Assembly (NCBI GenBank): GCA_020636225.1
Contig: JACJYI010000002.1
Span: 558,001-622,000 of the forward strand
From: Lewinellaceae bacterium
Lineage (GTDB): Bacteria; Bacteroidota; Bacteroidia; Chitinophagales; Saprospiraceae
DNA: 64,000 nt
Reading direction: 5' to 3'
The number at the start of each line of letters is the position of its first letter. Position 1 is the stretch's first letter. Positions 49,756 through 58,312 of this stretch are shown one piece after another. A program made the position numbers and the translations under genes. Under the pieces are notes generated by a model. It searched no databases. It saw nothing but the letters and a program-made list of their open reading frames with translations, and was not told where the DNA came from.

Positions 49756-51612
49756 TTACTTCTTGGTTTTGTTTCCAGAACGCGCTTGCTGCTGTTCCTT
49801 CAATGCCGTCTCCAGGCGTTGCTGGAATCCGCTCTTCTTTTTCGGCTTCTTGGCATTCTCCTCAAGCTTCTCACGGATCTTGTCGTGATCAATGATGTAG
49901 TTCTTCGTGATCAGGGTCTGACTGATATTCAGGATATTACTGATACACATGTAGGCAGTCAAACCACTGGCGTAGTTGTTGAACCAGAAGAGAAACATCA
50001 ACGGCATGAAATACTGGACATACTTCATGGCGGGATTGACGGACATGTCCATTTCCCGGGTAGAGTAGTATGTATAGATAATGGTCGTGATCACCCAGAT
50101 CAGGGTAAACAGACTGATATGGTCACCATACATCGGGATATGGGTACCCAACTGGATAAAGGCATCATAGGAGGACAGATCATCTGCCCAGAGAAAGGAT
50201 TCCTGCCTGAATTCAATCGAGGCAGGAAAGAACCGGTAGAGCGCGATCCAGATGGGCATCTGCAGGACCATGGGTAAACACCCCCCCAGCGGATTCACAC
50301 CAAACTCCCTGTAGATCTTCATCGTCTCGATCTGGACCTGCTGGGCATCGTCCTTGAACTTTTCTTTCAGGTGGGCCAGCTTGGGCTTCAATGCTCCCAT
50401 CTTGGCTTGCGACAGCAACATCTTGTAGGTCAGGGGATACAGGACAAGTTTGACGAGTAACGTCAAGAGGAGGATCACCAGACCCTTACTACTGAACAGG
50501 CCGCTGAGGAAGGAGAAAATGGGCCGGATCACATACCGGTTAACCGTGCCGAAGAGGCTCCATCCAAAGGGGATGATATCCTCCACATCTTCATGGAATG
50601 CACTCAGGGCGGTGTAATCATTCGGACCGATGTAGAAGGTCATGGGAAAGGCCTCGCCGTCGCCGATCTTCGGAAAGCTAAGCCGGGAATAGGCCAACTT
50701 CAGATCAGGGGTATCCTCGTTCTGGACGACCGTCCTCAGGTCACCGGCGGTAAAGGCCTGACCAGCGATCAGGGTCGAATTGAAAAACTGATTGGAATGA
50801 GAGACCCATTTCAGCGGCTGGTCCAGTGCCTTTTCATCTGATGCCCGACAGGAACAGTAGTCGGTCGAGCCATTGCTTTCTTTGAAGTAAACGGTGGAGA
50901 ACATCTTTTCATAGTCGCTGTTCTTCTCCAGCTTCTGCAGATAGTTCTTCCATTCCAGGGTCAATCCCTCTCCATTGGCCTGCAAACCCGACTGACTGAC
51001 GGAATAGGCCAGGGCAAATCCGGTTTCGGGGAGAGTATACCGTTGCTGCAGATATGATCCGTTGTCACCCTGAACAGTGAACATCACCTCACGGTCGTTC
51101 ACCCTGGAAGCAAATAAAAGATCACCGGACAGGATCTGCCTGCCATTGATATTCAACAGGTAGTCAAACCGGTTTCTCGGATCCTCCAGCAGTTGAAGGG
51201 CGGCCGTGGAATCCTCACTGCTTCCCTCATGATGAATGATCTTCTTGTAGTTCTTGAGGGTCACCTCCTTGACACGACCACCGCGACTGGTGAAGGTGAC
51301 GTTCATATCCGCATTCTCAAGAACGATCAACTCCTCCTGGCCGACAGATGCCGCAGTGAACGGACCAAACTGGTCCTGGCGAGCCGCCAGAAGAGTTGAA
51401 TCCAGATCGCTGGGGATGGTCTCGGGAAGCTCCGCGGGTGCAGGAGATTCCGCTATGATCTCCTTGGCCTGGTTGACCTGCTCGAGACTGTCTTGTTTGG
51501 CAGCCTGCTGGGCGATCTCACTGTCGTTCGGGCTGTTCAATTTAGCCCAAACAAAAATGATGATGAAGATGAGGGTAAAACCGATAATGGAATTCCAGGT
51601 ATTCTTATCCAT
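49756..51612 (-). CDS. yidC: Membrane protein insertase YidC
   Basis: 618 residues from ATG 51612; the frame extends to 51675 but the promoter -7 box (51646-51653) lies inside that extension. TM1 is NSIIGFTLIFIIIFVWAKL. A large periplasmic beta-sandwich domain follows (about 80-350). The conserved insertase core has KGLVILLLTLLVKLVLYPLTYKM, LGGCLPMVLQMPIWIALYRF and a basic C-terminus ending QARSGNKTKK. The arginine expected in TM2 is replaced by K in LVKLVLYP, as in other bacteria of this phylum. It inserts inner-membrane proteins alone or with SecYEG. Monocistronic. Confidence 0.97.
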   Translation of the reverse strand: MDKNTWNSIIGFTLIFIIIFVWAKLNSPNDSEIAQQAAKQDSLEQVNQAKEIIAESPAPAELPETIPSDLDSTLLAARQDQFGPFTAASVGQEELIVLENADMNVTFTSRGGRVKEVTLKNYKKIIHHEGSSEDSTAALQLLEDPRNRFDYLLNINGRQILSGDLLFASRVNDREVMFTVQGDNGSYLQQRYTLPETGFALAYSVSQSGLQANGEGLTLEWKNYLQKLEKNSDYEKMFSTVYFKESNGSTDYCSCRASDEKALDQPLKWVSHSNQFFNSTLIAGQAFTAGDLRTVVQNEDTPDLKLAYSRLSFPKIGDGEAFPMTFYIGPNDYTALSAFHEDVEDIIPFGWSLFGTVNRYVIRPIFSFLSGLFSSKGLVILLLTLLVKLVLYPLTYKMLLSQAKMGALKPKLAHLKEKFKDDAQQVQIETMKIYREFGVNPLGGCLPMVLQMPIWIALYRFFPASIEFRQESFLWADDLSSYDAFIQLGTHIPMYGDHISLFTLIWVITTIIYTYYSTREMDMSVNPAMKYVQYFMPLMFLFWFNNYASGLTAYMCISNILNISQTLITKNYIIDHDKIREKLEENAKKPKKKSGFQQRLETALKEQQQARSGNKTKK

Positions 51613-51645
51613 GCGAATGCGTCGAAGCCTTATGAATATGCGGCC

Positions 51646-51653
51646 CAAAGGTA
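51646..51653 (-). promoter_or_regulatory. -7 element of yidC
   Basis: Minus-strand TACCTTTG, exact consensus, 33 nt before the ATG at 51612. Confidence 0.6.
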
Positions 51654-51787
51654 GCATTTTGTCCCAAGGCACCATTCAGGAATCGATGGAAGATATGGAA
51701 ACAACGACGTGGGGATAACTCTCGAGGAAACCGGCAAGTCCGGGCAGACCAGCTGGGGCCTACCGAAACTGGAGACCCGGCAGGTGC

Positions 51788-51818
51788 AAAAAAAAAGAGC
51801 GTCCGGTAACGAACGCTC
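51788..51818 (-). terminator. Intrinsic terminator, minus strand
   Basis: On the minus strand GAGCGTTCG-TTAC-CGGACGCTC (one G-U pair) followed by nine T. It lies 196 nt beyond the stop of the 1505-residue gene and may end that transcript or a separate short RNA starting near 51845. Confidence 0.88.
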
Positions 51819-51855
51819 CCTTAAGGTAAACTACTACAAACGCAACTCATATATG

Positions 51856-51871
51856 ACAGAAACTGTGCCAA
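51856..51871 (-). promoter_or_regulatory. Degenerate sigma-54-like element
   Basis: On the minus strand TTGGCAC-AGTTT-CTGT. The -24 half is perfect, but the -12 half has only TG of TTGC. It is followed about 40 nt later by a terminator, like the arrangement at 15548. Confidence 0.25.
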
Positions 51872-51885
51872 TCCAATATGAATAG

Positions 51886-51907
51886 AAATATTTTTTATAA
51901 AATATTT
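51886..51907. repeat. 9-bp AT-rich perfect inverted repeat
   Basis: AAATATTTT-TTAT-AAAATATTT. It may be a protein-binding site or simply part of the AT-rich tract. Confidence 0.5.
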
Positions 51908-51957
51908 TCATCATAACTAAAGGCCCTGATGATTGGTTCACACCTGCAGCCCATCGT

Positions 51958-51971
51958 ATGATTATCATTAT
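51958..51971. promoter_or_regulatory. Fur-box-like sequence
   Basis: ATGATTATCATTAT equals the central 14 bases of the 19-bp classical Fur box; the outer bases do not match. It lies 43 bp beyond the stop of the 1505-residue gene and upstream, on the minus strand, of the elements at 51856 and 51788. Confidence 0.35.
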
Positions 51972-52013
51972 GAATAATTTACATGCAACCAGTTCAATAA
52001 GAACTGCCTTGCA

Positions 52014-55000
52014 CTATTTGGTCGCCGTTTCTATACGGCGCAACCAGCGTTCGGGTGTATCCGATTCGACGAACTGGATCTCATAGATCTTATCCTTCTC
52101 CGGTTCCAGAACAAGGTCCTTTGCCTTGAGACCTGCTGCTGCTTCCAGGAAGCCGGGATTGTTGGATGCTACGCTCAATATCCCGCCACGATAGCCAAAG
52201 AAATAGTAGAATTCACTGCTCGATTTCAGGTAGATATAAAGCCGGTCATCACCGTTGGAAGGCATCCGGATCTCGATATGCCCCTTGAAATACCGATTGA
52301 ACATCTCCCCGTAGATACTGGCAACAGGCAACTTGTCTCCAAGACTGACAAACGACTGCAGTTCCGGATCCCACTTCAAGGACATCTTGGGAATGAAGAA
52401 GCTGTATTTGTTGAACTCATCCGGCAGGTCAAGCGCCCGATTACGCATGATATTGGTCGTCTCAAAATACTTGGCATCTTCCGGGATGAATTCTGCCAGG
52501 GCCTTTTCATAAAACGGATCAGAAGGATAGTCCAGGTAGGATGCATCAAAGGATGCGGACAGGTCTTTCACCATTTCCTTGACCAGGCTCTCCGGGATGA
52601 TCAACTGGATCCCCGCCATGGCGTCCAGAAAGATCTTGGGAGGACCGGCTTCGCCATATGCCAGACTATCCGGTACATTGAAGACTGTGGAGATGGTGCC
52701 GGCGGCATCAATACTGACCATATCCAATTCGGATCCAAGGGACAATTTCCCTTCACCATTGATGGCAGCAGAGCGATTGTTGAAGACCACCAGATTGCCC
52801 CTGCGACCCGCATTGGCCACCTTCATCGAATCACCGAAATAGAATGTATCCCCGACCTTGTCATATCGGAAATATCCCGTTGTTTCCAGGACAGGCCTGT
52901 CCTTCCGCAAGAACAGACAGGACATAACGGAGGGATACATGTAGGATGTCCCCCGATTGACAAAGAAACCTGTCCGGCAAATCTCCCCATTGAGATCACG
53001 TGGCTTGTCGTAGGCGATCATCAGATTGTTCTTGTCGCCTTCACTATCGATACTGAACCAGTTCTTCCGATTCAGCTTGTCCGCTTCCAGAAATGCATAT
53101 CCTTTGAAGTTCAGTTCTGGTTGATCCGCCTCCAGGCTGATCGTCCCCATGAACCGGGTCTTGGTATCAATATAGAACTGCAGACTGTCGGTCACCTCCC
53201 CTTCTGCCCGGGTGATCGACTTCTTTTCAGAGAATTGTCCCTTCTTGACCGGGTAGCCCGTGATCCGTTCAAACGCGATCTCCTGTTGATGTGGGCCAAC
53301 ATTGTATTCATAGAATCCCGATCCCTCATAATGCCGGCGACCCTTGATATCAATCGTTGCACGGTTGATGACATGATACTGATTGGACGTATCCGCCACG
53401 ATCCGCGCATTCTCCAGCGTAGTGATGATACCACCTGGACGTACTTCTACTGCACCACTGTCCGGATAGATCCAGGCGTCTGCCGAGAAAATCCGGGGAA
53501 CGCCACCGATCTGAAGTAAATTGGAACGCAGGTCGTAGAAGGCTGTTTTCCCTTGGAAGGTCAGGGAGTCCTGAACCGGATCGGTACAGAGGAAGTCCGC
53601 CATCTTGCCGGGATCGGTCTTGAACGTGATGGTTTGCTCCTTCATGTCCCACTCGAATTCATTCATGGACGTCTGATACCGGTTATAGGGCATCACGGTG
53701 CTCAGTTCTTCTGAATTTGCACGGAATTTTCCCTGGAGCATATCGAAATCAGCATTCCCGTTGATATTCCGGGTGTCGAACGCCAGATCATCTCCTCCCA
53801 GCGCCCTGATCTTCAGATCAAGGGTATCCGACTCGACATCATGGGCGCCAAAAGCAAACAGTTTGGAGGTCATATAGCCCTGCTCCCAATCAAATACCCC
53901 CCTTCCGCGAAGTCCGTCCGGGGTCAGGATCAGGGTTCCTTCCAGGGTATGGGTGGCATCCGGGTAGAAATCGAACGCTTTGTCCTGGGTGGTCACATAC
54001 ATACTGTCCCGGTAGGGAAGCCAGTTGATCAGGACGTTGCTGCCTTCCACCTTGGGCATGAAGATGGGACCTTCCCGATCCTCTGAAATGTCAAACTCCC
54101 TGGCAGAACCGATCATCTGTTCCGGTTTGAAGACAACATCTTCTGAAAAGGCTTTAGCCCGCAGGTACTGGATCAGGCCCTTCCCCATCAACCCCTGGTT
54201 GCTCAGGCTGACCTCACCCGTGTATAGACCCCGATCGACATAGGTCCCCCACCCCTCCTCCGGACTCTGCGTGACAAAGCCAAGCGAACTGTCTGGCATC
54301 AAGATGGCCGTTTCCTCGATCACCGGAAAGATACTGTCGGATACCAGGCGACCTTTGAACTGGAGATCCTCCCCTGCAAAATAGTCCAGACTATTGAACG
54401 TGAACCGGTCCATCTGGAAATAGAAGGAATCACGGAGGTACACGCCACCCTGGATCGCAGGATCATCGTAGAATACATAGGCATTCGATCGCGACTGCAA
54501 CGCCGGAAACAGGGGAATATCCGCCAGTCCGGCCTTGTTCTGTGGCGCATCGATCAAAAGCGTTCCCTCAAAGTTCTCGATCCTGGATCCGATGGCCAAG
54601 GCGACCTCCTTTCCTTCCTCATCGACTTTCCCTGTCGGGATGTACAGATCAAAGGTCCGGATCGTGTCCATCTGGATCCCGAAGGAAGGATAATCGAAAT
54701 GCATGTCCTTGCCCTGGATCACCGTTGAACCGGCGAACAGCTTGCCACCAAACGCCATATTCCGATTGCGCCCCAGCAGGATGCGTTCCTCCAGGGGCAG
54801 GACGGCCACCTTCTGGGGCCGTGAGAAGACCACATTCGGGACACCATTGACGGTCACAATGGAATCCTTCAGTGAAAAAACCCCGTTATCATCCCGGGTC
54901 GTGCTCATCACATTGAGGAAATCATAGTCCTCCTTGTTCCGGGAGGCAAGCACATAGTGCACCAGTTTGGGCTTGATCTCCACCTCGTTGGTCTGGACAT

Positions 55001-56531
55001 CGTAAAAGATGAACCCCCGCTGGACCAGGTCGAATAGCAGGGTCTGGATGTTCTCCACAGTGAAATCCGGATTGATCAATCGAGCCAGATCACCAGCCGG
55101 AAAGACGGTTGTCCCCATTTCGTCCATGTAATTCATGAACACGTTGAGCGGGTTGATATTGGCGACGTTCTGGATCTTTCGAAAATCTCCCTCGTCAAAG
55201 AAGTCCTCGGAGATGACGGACATCTCTTCGCGCCCTTTGGTGTAACCGACGCTTCGCTCGCCCAACTTGATGGTATCCCTGTCCAGATACCAGTTGACCT
55301 GGTCCACGTCAAAATCAAATCCATGCATGGAGGAATAGAAGGGAGCCCGGTCACTGGCACGGTTCCCCCTGCTGAGGCGCATGATGCGCTTGTCAATTTC
55401 ATACCGGAAATCCACCGACTGATGGTAGAAGCTGTCCTGGCCAAAGTAGAGGGTCGTTTCCACTCGATTCCCACTGACCAGCTCCTCCCGTTTGAGGGTA
55501 AATACATCCGCTGTTGCCTTGAATTGAAGATCGCCTTTCGGGTTCTTCAGGGTGATCGATGCCTTGGAGTCCTCGCCTGCCAGTCCATAGATGGACATTC
55601 CTTCCAACCGGAACCCTCCTTTGAAGTTGACCCCGCCTCCGATATCCGGGATCTCCACGATCTTGTCATAGGATTCGAACTTCGGGTAGGAGCCTTCCAC
55701 AGCGGCATTTCGGACCACCAACTTGTCATTGAACTGGCCAATGATCTTTCGGTCGCCAAACAATAACGGGTAGGTCAATTCAGCATTTTCAACCGTATAA
55801 ACACCTTGTGTAAAATCGATGATGTACTCCTTCAGGTCGGTCTTGATCTCCGGATGATCGAAGCGAGACCAGTCGACCAGGCCACCCTGGCCATACCAGC
55901 TGTCCGTGGCGGGATAATACCGCCCTGTGGTGGACTGGATCACGATGGAGTCCTGCTTCCTGGTCGCCACAAGGTCCCCTTCCTCCTCAAAGGTCAGGAC
56001 CAGGCCCAGGGTATCACGACCAAAGCTTCCTTTTCTGGGATCGACCAGCCAGGTGATCCCAGACTTGGAATATCGAAGGGCATGATCCAGGAAAAAATGC
56101 TGCGTGAACTCGAGGAATTCCTTTACCGGATTGAACTTTCGTTTTTCAATGGATCGCAACTCATCCATATAAACCGTCATCCACTCCCGGATGCGACCTT
56201 CCCTGATCCCGGAAGCGTACATCGCATCCAGGGCGATCAGGTAATCTTCAAAGTAAGGCGATGCGGTCATACCCGATTCCCGCATCAACATGGCCTGCTC
56301 CCGTATCTCCAGCAGCAATTCAGGCGAGATCACGCCCGAACGCACCCGCTTTTCGAACTCCTTGAACAGATCCTTCAGCTCTTTCCGTTCGGATTTCTTG
56401 AGGAACGTCTCCAACTCTCCGACAAAGGCGGATGGATCATCCGTAAAATCGGTTTCCTGTGCGGCCATAGGGGTAAAACTGCCCAACATGATCAGGAGCA
56501 ATCCACCGAGCAATCCTAGAAGTCGATTCAT
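52014..56531 (-). CDS. Very large exported protein of unknown function (1505 residues)
   Basis: From ATG 56531, which overlaps the prmA stop (ATGA). Residues 1-25 are a signal peptide (LLGLLGGLLLIMLGSFTPMAAQ). There are no membrane helices afterwards and no T9SS sorting domain or lipobox. After a helical 200-residue N-terminal part, the rest reads as repetitive beta structure, with many short strands alternating with DxxSxxF-type turns (for example GTYVDRGLYTGEVSLSN, GTLILTPDGLRGRGVFDW), suggestive of a long beta-helix or AsmA-like fold. No catalytic motif was found and I do not recognise a named family. It is the third gene of folD-prmA-this. Possible roles are an envelope scaffold or lipid-transport bridge; both are guesses. 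Confidence 0.85.
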   Translation of the reverse strand: MNRLLGLLGGLLLIMLGSFTPMAAQETDFTDDPSAFVGELETFLKKSERKELKDLFKEFEKRVRSGVISPELLLEIREQAMLMRESGMTASPYFEDYLIALDAMYASGIREGRIREWMTVYMDELRSIEKRKFNPVKEFLEFTQHFFLDHALRYSKSGITWLVDPRKGSFGRDTLGLVLTFEEEGDLVATRKQDSIVIQSTTGRYYPATDSWYGQGGLVDWSRFDHPEIKTDLKEYIIDFTQGVYTVENAELTYPLLFGDRKIIGQFNDKLVVRNAAVEGSYPKFESYDKIVEIPDIGGGVNFKGGFRLEGMSIYGLAGEDSKASITLKNPKGDLQFKATADVFTLKREELVSGNRVETTLYFGQDSFYHQSVDFRYEIDKRIMRLSRGNRASDRAPFYSSMHGFDFDVDQVNWYLDRDTIKLGERSVGYTKGREEMSVISEDFFDEGDFRKIQNVANINPLNVFMNYMDEMGTTVFPAGDLARLINPDFTVENIQTLLFDLVQRGFIFYDVQTNEVEIKPKLVHYVLASRNKEDYDFLNVMSTTRDDNGVFSLKDSIVTVNGVPNVVFSRPQKVAVLPLEERILLGRNRNMAFGGKLFAGSTVIQGKDMHFDYPSFGIQMDTIRTFDLYIPTGKVDEEGKEVALAIGSRIENFEGTLLIDAPQNKAGLADIPLFPALQSRSNAYVFYDDPAIQGGVYLRDSFYFQMDRFTFNSLDYFAGEDLQFKGRLVSDSIFPVIEETAILMPDSSLGFVTQSPEEGWGTYVDRGLYTGEVSLSNQGLMGKGLIQYLRAKAFSEDVVFKPEQMIGSAREFDISEDREGPIFMPKVEGSNVLINWLPYRDSMYVTTQDKAFDFYPDATHTLEGTLILTPDGLRGRGVFDWEQGYMTSKLFAFGAHDVESDTLDLKIRALGGDDLAFDTRNINGNADFDMLQGKFRANSEELSTVMPYNRYQTSMNEFEWDMKEQTITFKTDPGKMADFLCTDPVQDSLTFQGKTAFYDLRSNLLQIGGVPRIFSADAWIYPDSGAVEVRPGGIITTLENARIVADTSNQYHVINRATIDIKGRRHYEGSGFYEYNVGPHQQEIAFERITGYPVKKGQFSEKKSITRAEGEVTDSLQFYIDTKTRFMGTISLEADQPELNFKGYAFLEADKLNRKNWFSIDSEGDKNNLMIAYDKPRDLNGEICRTGFFVNRGTSYMYPSVMSCLFLRKDRPVLETTGYFRYDKVGDTFYFGDSMKVANAGRRGNLVVFNNRSAAINGEGKLSLGSELDMVSIDAAGTISTVFNVPDSLAYGEAGPPKIFLDAMAGIQLIIPESLVKEMVKDLSASFDASYLDYPSDPFYEKALAEFIPEDAKYFETTNIMRNRALDLPDEFNKYSFFIPKMSLKWDPELQSFVSLGDKLPVASIYGEMFNRYFKGHIEIRMPSNGDDRLYIYLKSSSEFYYFFGYRGGILSVASNNPGFLEAAAGLKAKDLVLEPEKDKIYEIQFVESDTPERWLRRIETATK

Positions 56532-57364
56532 GAGTTTTCGGGTTTTAACCACCATTGTGCGATCCAGCCGGTATCGGTTGTTGTCCGTTCCAGTTGCCAT
56601 CCCGCCCGTTGACAGGATTCTTCGAGCATCGGACAATCCTGTGGCAAATAACCACTGAGCCCGATCCGGCCACCAGGCCATAAATGCTGATCTAACGTGG
56701 AAATACTTTCCAGTAATACATTTCGATTGATATTCGCCAGGATCAGGTGGTACTTCAAGCCTGGGACAGCATGAAGATCTCCCTGAACAATGGTCACCCG
56801 GTCTTCAACACCATTGCGTTCCACATTGGATTGAGCACTGATGCAGGCCGGTTCCTCGATCTCCACAGCCGTAACCCGGCCGGCCCCCAGCCTGGCGGCC
56901 AGGATCGCCAGCACCGCAGTACCAGCTCCGAAATCAAGGACACTCTTCCCGCCCAACTCCAGATGCTCCAGGCCTTGAACCATCATTCTTGTCGTGGCGT
57001 GGTGTCCGGTTCCAAATGCCCGTTCAGGCTGGATGACCAGATCATGCAAGACATCCGGACGAGGCTCGTGAAAAACAGCGCGGATGACACAGAAAGGAGC
57101 AAGATCTACCGGTTCAAAATTGGACTCCCACAGCTGATTCCAATTCTGATCTGCCATCTCCGATACGGAAAAGGACGTCCAGTGCGGTCCCTGCTCTCTA
57201 TGAAGGGCTTCCTGCAGGTCGGCGGTCCAATCCACTGCGGAGATGTAGGCTTCCAGGCCATCTTCCGTCTCCTGGAACGCCGTAAAGGGATATTCGGCCA
57301 ATATGGCCAGGGCGATCTCACGCTGGTCGACACCGGCGAGAAACTTGACTACCTTCCAGGTCAT
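56528..57364 (-). CDS. prmA: Ribosomal protein L11 methyltransferase
   Basis: 278 residues. SAM-dependent Rossmann core: SVLDFGAGTAVLAILAARLGA with motif I, VTAVEIEEPACISAQSN, and the active-site ILANINRNVL. FGTGHHATTRMMVQGLE is diagnostic of PrmA, which trimethylates L11 residues. The N-terminal domain is short, as usual in this phylum. The start overlaps the folD stop and the stop overlaps the next start, each by ATGA, so three genes are translated in tandem. Confidence 0.95.
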   Translation of the reverse strand: MTWKVVKFLAGVDQREIALAILAEYPFTAFQETEDGLEAYISAVDWTADLQEALHREQGPHWTSFSVSEMADQNWNQLWESNFEPVDLAPFCVIRAVFHEPRPDVLHDLVIQPERAFGTGHHATTRMMVQGLEHLELGGKSVLDFGAGTAVLAILAARLGAGRVTAVEIEEPACISAQSNVERNGVEDRVTIVQGDLHAVPGLKYHLILANINRNVLLESISTLDQHLWPGGRIGLSGYLPQDCPMLEESCQRAGWQLERTTTDTGWIAQWWLKPENS

Positions 57365-58248
57365 TGTCCGTGATGGATTTCCCGACGACGTGCCTTCAGG
57401 GTGTTGAGCATCAATGCCGTGACCGTCATGGGTCCAACGCCTCCGGGAACAGGGGTGATCGCTTTTGACTTGGGGGCGACCTCGTCATAATCGACATCGC
57501 CTACCAACCGGGAACCTGATTTCCGCGTAGCATCGTCAATCCTGTTGATGCCGACATCGATCACCACGACCCCATCTTTGACCATATCGCCGGTAATGAA
57601 CCGGGGAATTCCGATGGCCGCAACCAGGATATCCGCTCTTCTTGTCTCGGCTGCGAGGTCCCTGGTCCTGCTGTGGGTCATCGTCACTGTGGCATTTCCG
57701 ACCTTATCCTTCCGTGACAACAATATGCCCAGGGGGGTCCCGACAATATTGCTTCGGCCTACGATCACCACATGTTGTCCGGATGTTTCGATCCCGTTGC
57801 GCTCCAGCAGAAGCAGCACACCTTGCGGGGTAGCCGGCAGATAGGCAGGCAATCCTTGCGCCATCCGGCCAAAGTTCAAGGGGTGGAAGCCGTCAACATC
57901 CTTCCGAGGGTCAATGGCCAGGGTCACCTTTTCCTCGTTGATGTGGGGTGGCAATGGCAACTGGACAATGAACCCATCCACTTCATCATCTTCATTCAGA
58001 TCACGTACTATGTCCAGGAGCTCCTGTTCAGAAATGGACTCTGGCCGACGGATCAGCGTGGATGAAAAGCCGACCTCTTCGCAGGAGCGAACCTTATTTC
58101 CGACATAGGCTTCGCTGGCCGGATTGTTCCCGACCAGGACGGCTGCCAGGTGCGGAGGCCGCTCTCCTTTGCCGATCATCTCATTGACGTCAGTGCGGAT
58201 CTCCTGCTTGATCGTTGTCGAAAGTGCTTTCCCGTCCAGTATCATCAT
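57361..58248 (-). CDS. folD: Methylenetetrahydrofolate dehydrogenase/cyclohydrolase
   Basis: 295 residues from the ATG pair at 58248/58245; the frame extends to a TTG at 58266, which lies within the -7 box. Motifs: LVGNNPASEAYVGNKVRSCEEVG with the catalytic lysine, DVDGFHPLNFG, VVIGRSNIVGTPLG variant VIVGRSNIVGTPLG and the C-terminal ITPVPGGVGPMTVTAL. It interconverts 5,10-methylene-THF and 10-formyl-THF. First gene of the folD-prmA-unknown operon. Confidence 0.97.
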   Translation of the reverse strand: MMILDGKALSTTIKQEIRTDVNEMIGKGERPPHLAAVLVGNNPASEAYVGNKVRSCEEVGFSSTLIRRPESISEQELLDIVRDLNEDDEVDGFIVQLPLPPHINEEKVTLAIDPRKDVDGFHPLNFGRMAQGLPAYLPATPQGVLLLLERNGIETSGQHVVIVGRSNIVGTPLGILLSRKDKVGNATVTMTHSRTRDLAAETRRADILVAAIGIPRFITGDMVKDGVVVIDVGINRIDDATRKSGSRLVGDVDYDEVAPKSKAITPVPGGVGPMTVTALMLNTLKARRREIHHGQ

Positions 58249-58263
58249 AACCGTAGTTTTACC

Positions 58264-58271
58264 CAAAGGTA
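58264..58271 (-). promoter_or_regulatory. -7 element of the folD operon
   Basis: Minus-strand TACCTTTG, exact consensus, 15 nt before ATG 58248. It rules out the upstream TTG as a start. Confidence 0.6.
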
Positions 58272-58312
58272 ATGGATGGCTTCGATCCGCGATAATGACA
58301 CTCCCCGTCTGA

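Larger units (their letters stand above)
51613..52013. other. AT-rich intergenic region with several regulatory signals
   Basis: No gene is seen. From the yidC side it holds the yidC -7 box (51646-51653), a minus-strand terminator (51788-51818), a minus-strand TTGGCACA element (51856-51871), a 9-bp inverted repeat (51886-51907) and a Fur-box-like sequence (51958-51971). The part 51840-52010 is clearly richer in A+T than the coding sequence around it. Confidence 0.7.

Noticed and set aside
51840..52013. AT-rich region as a chromosomal origin
   Set aside because: No cluster of DnaA boxes (TTATNCACA) and no dnaA, rnpA or rpmH nearby; yidC alone is not enough.
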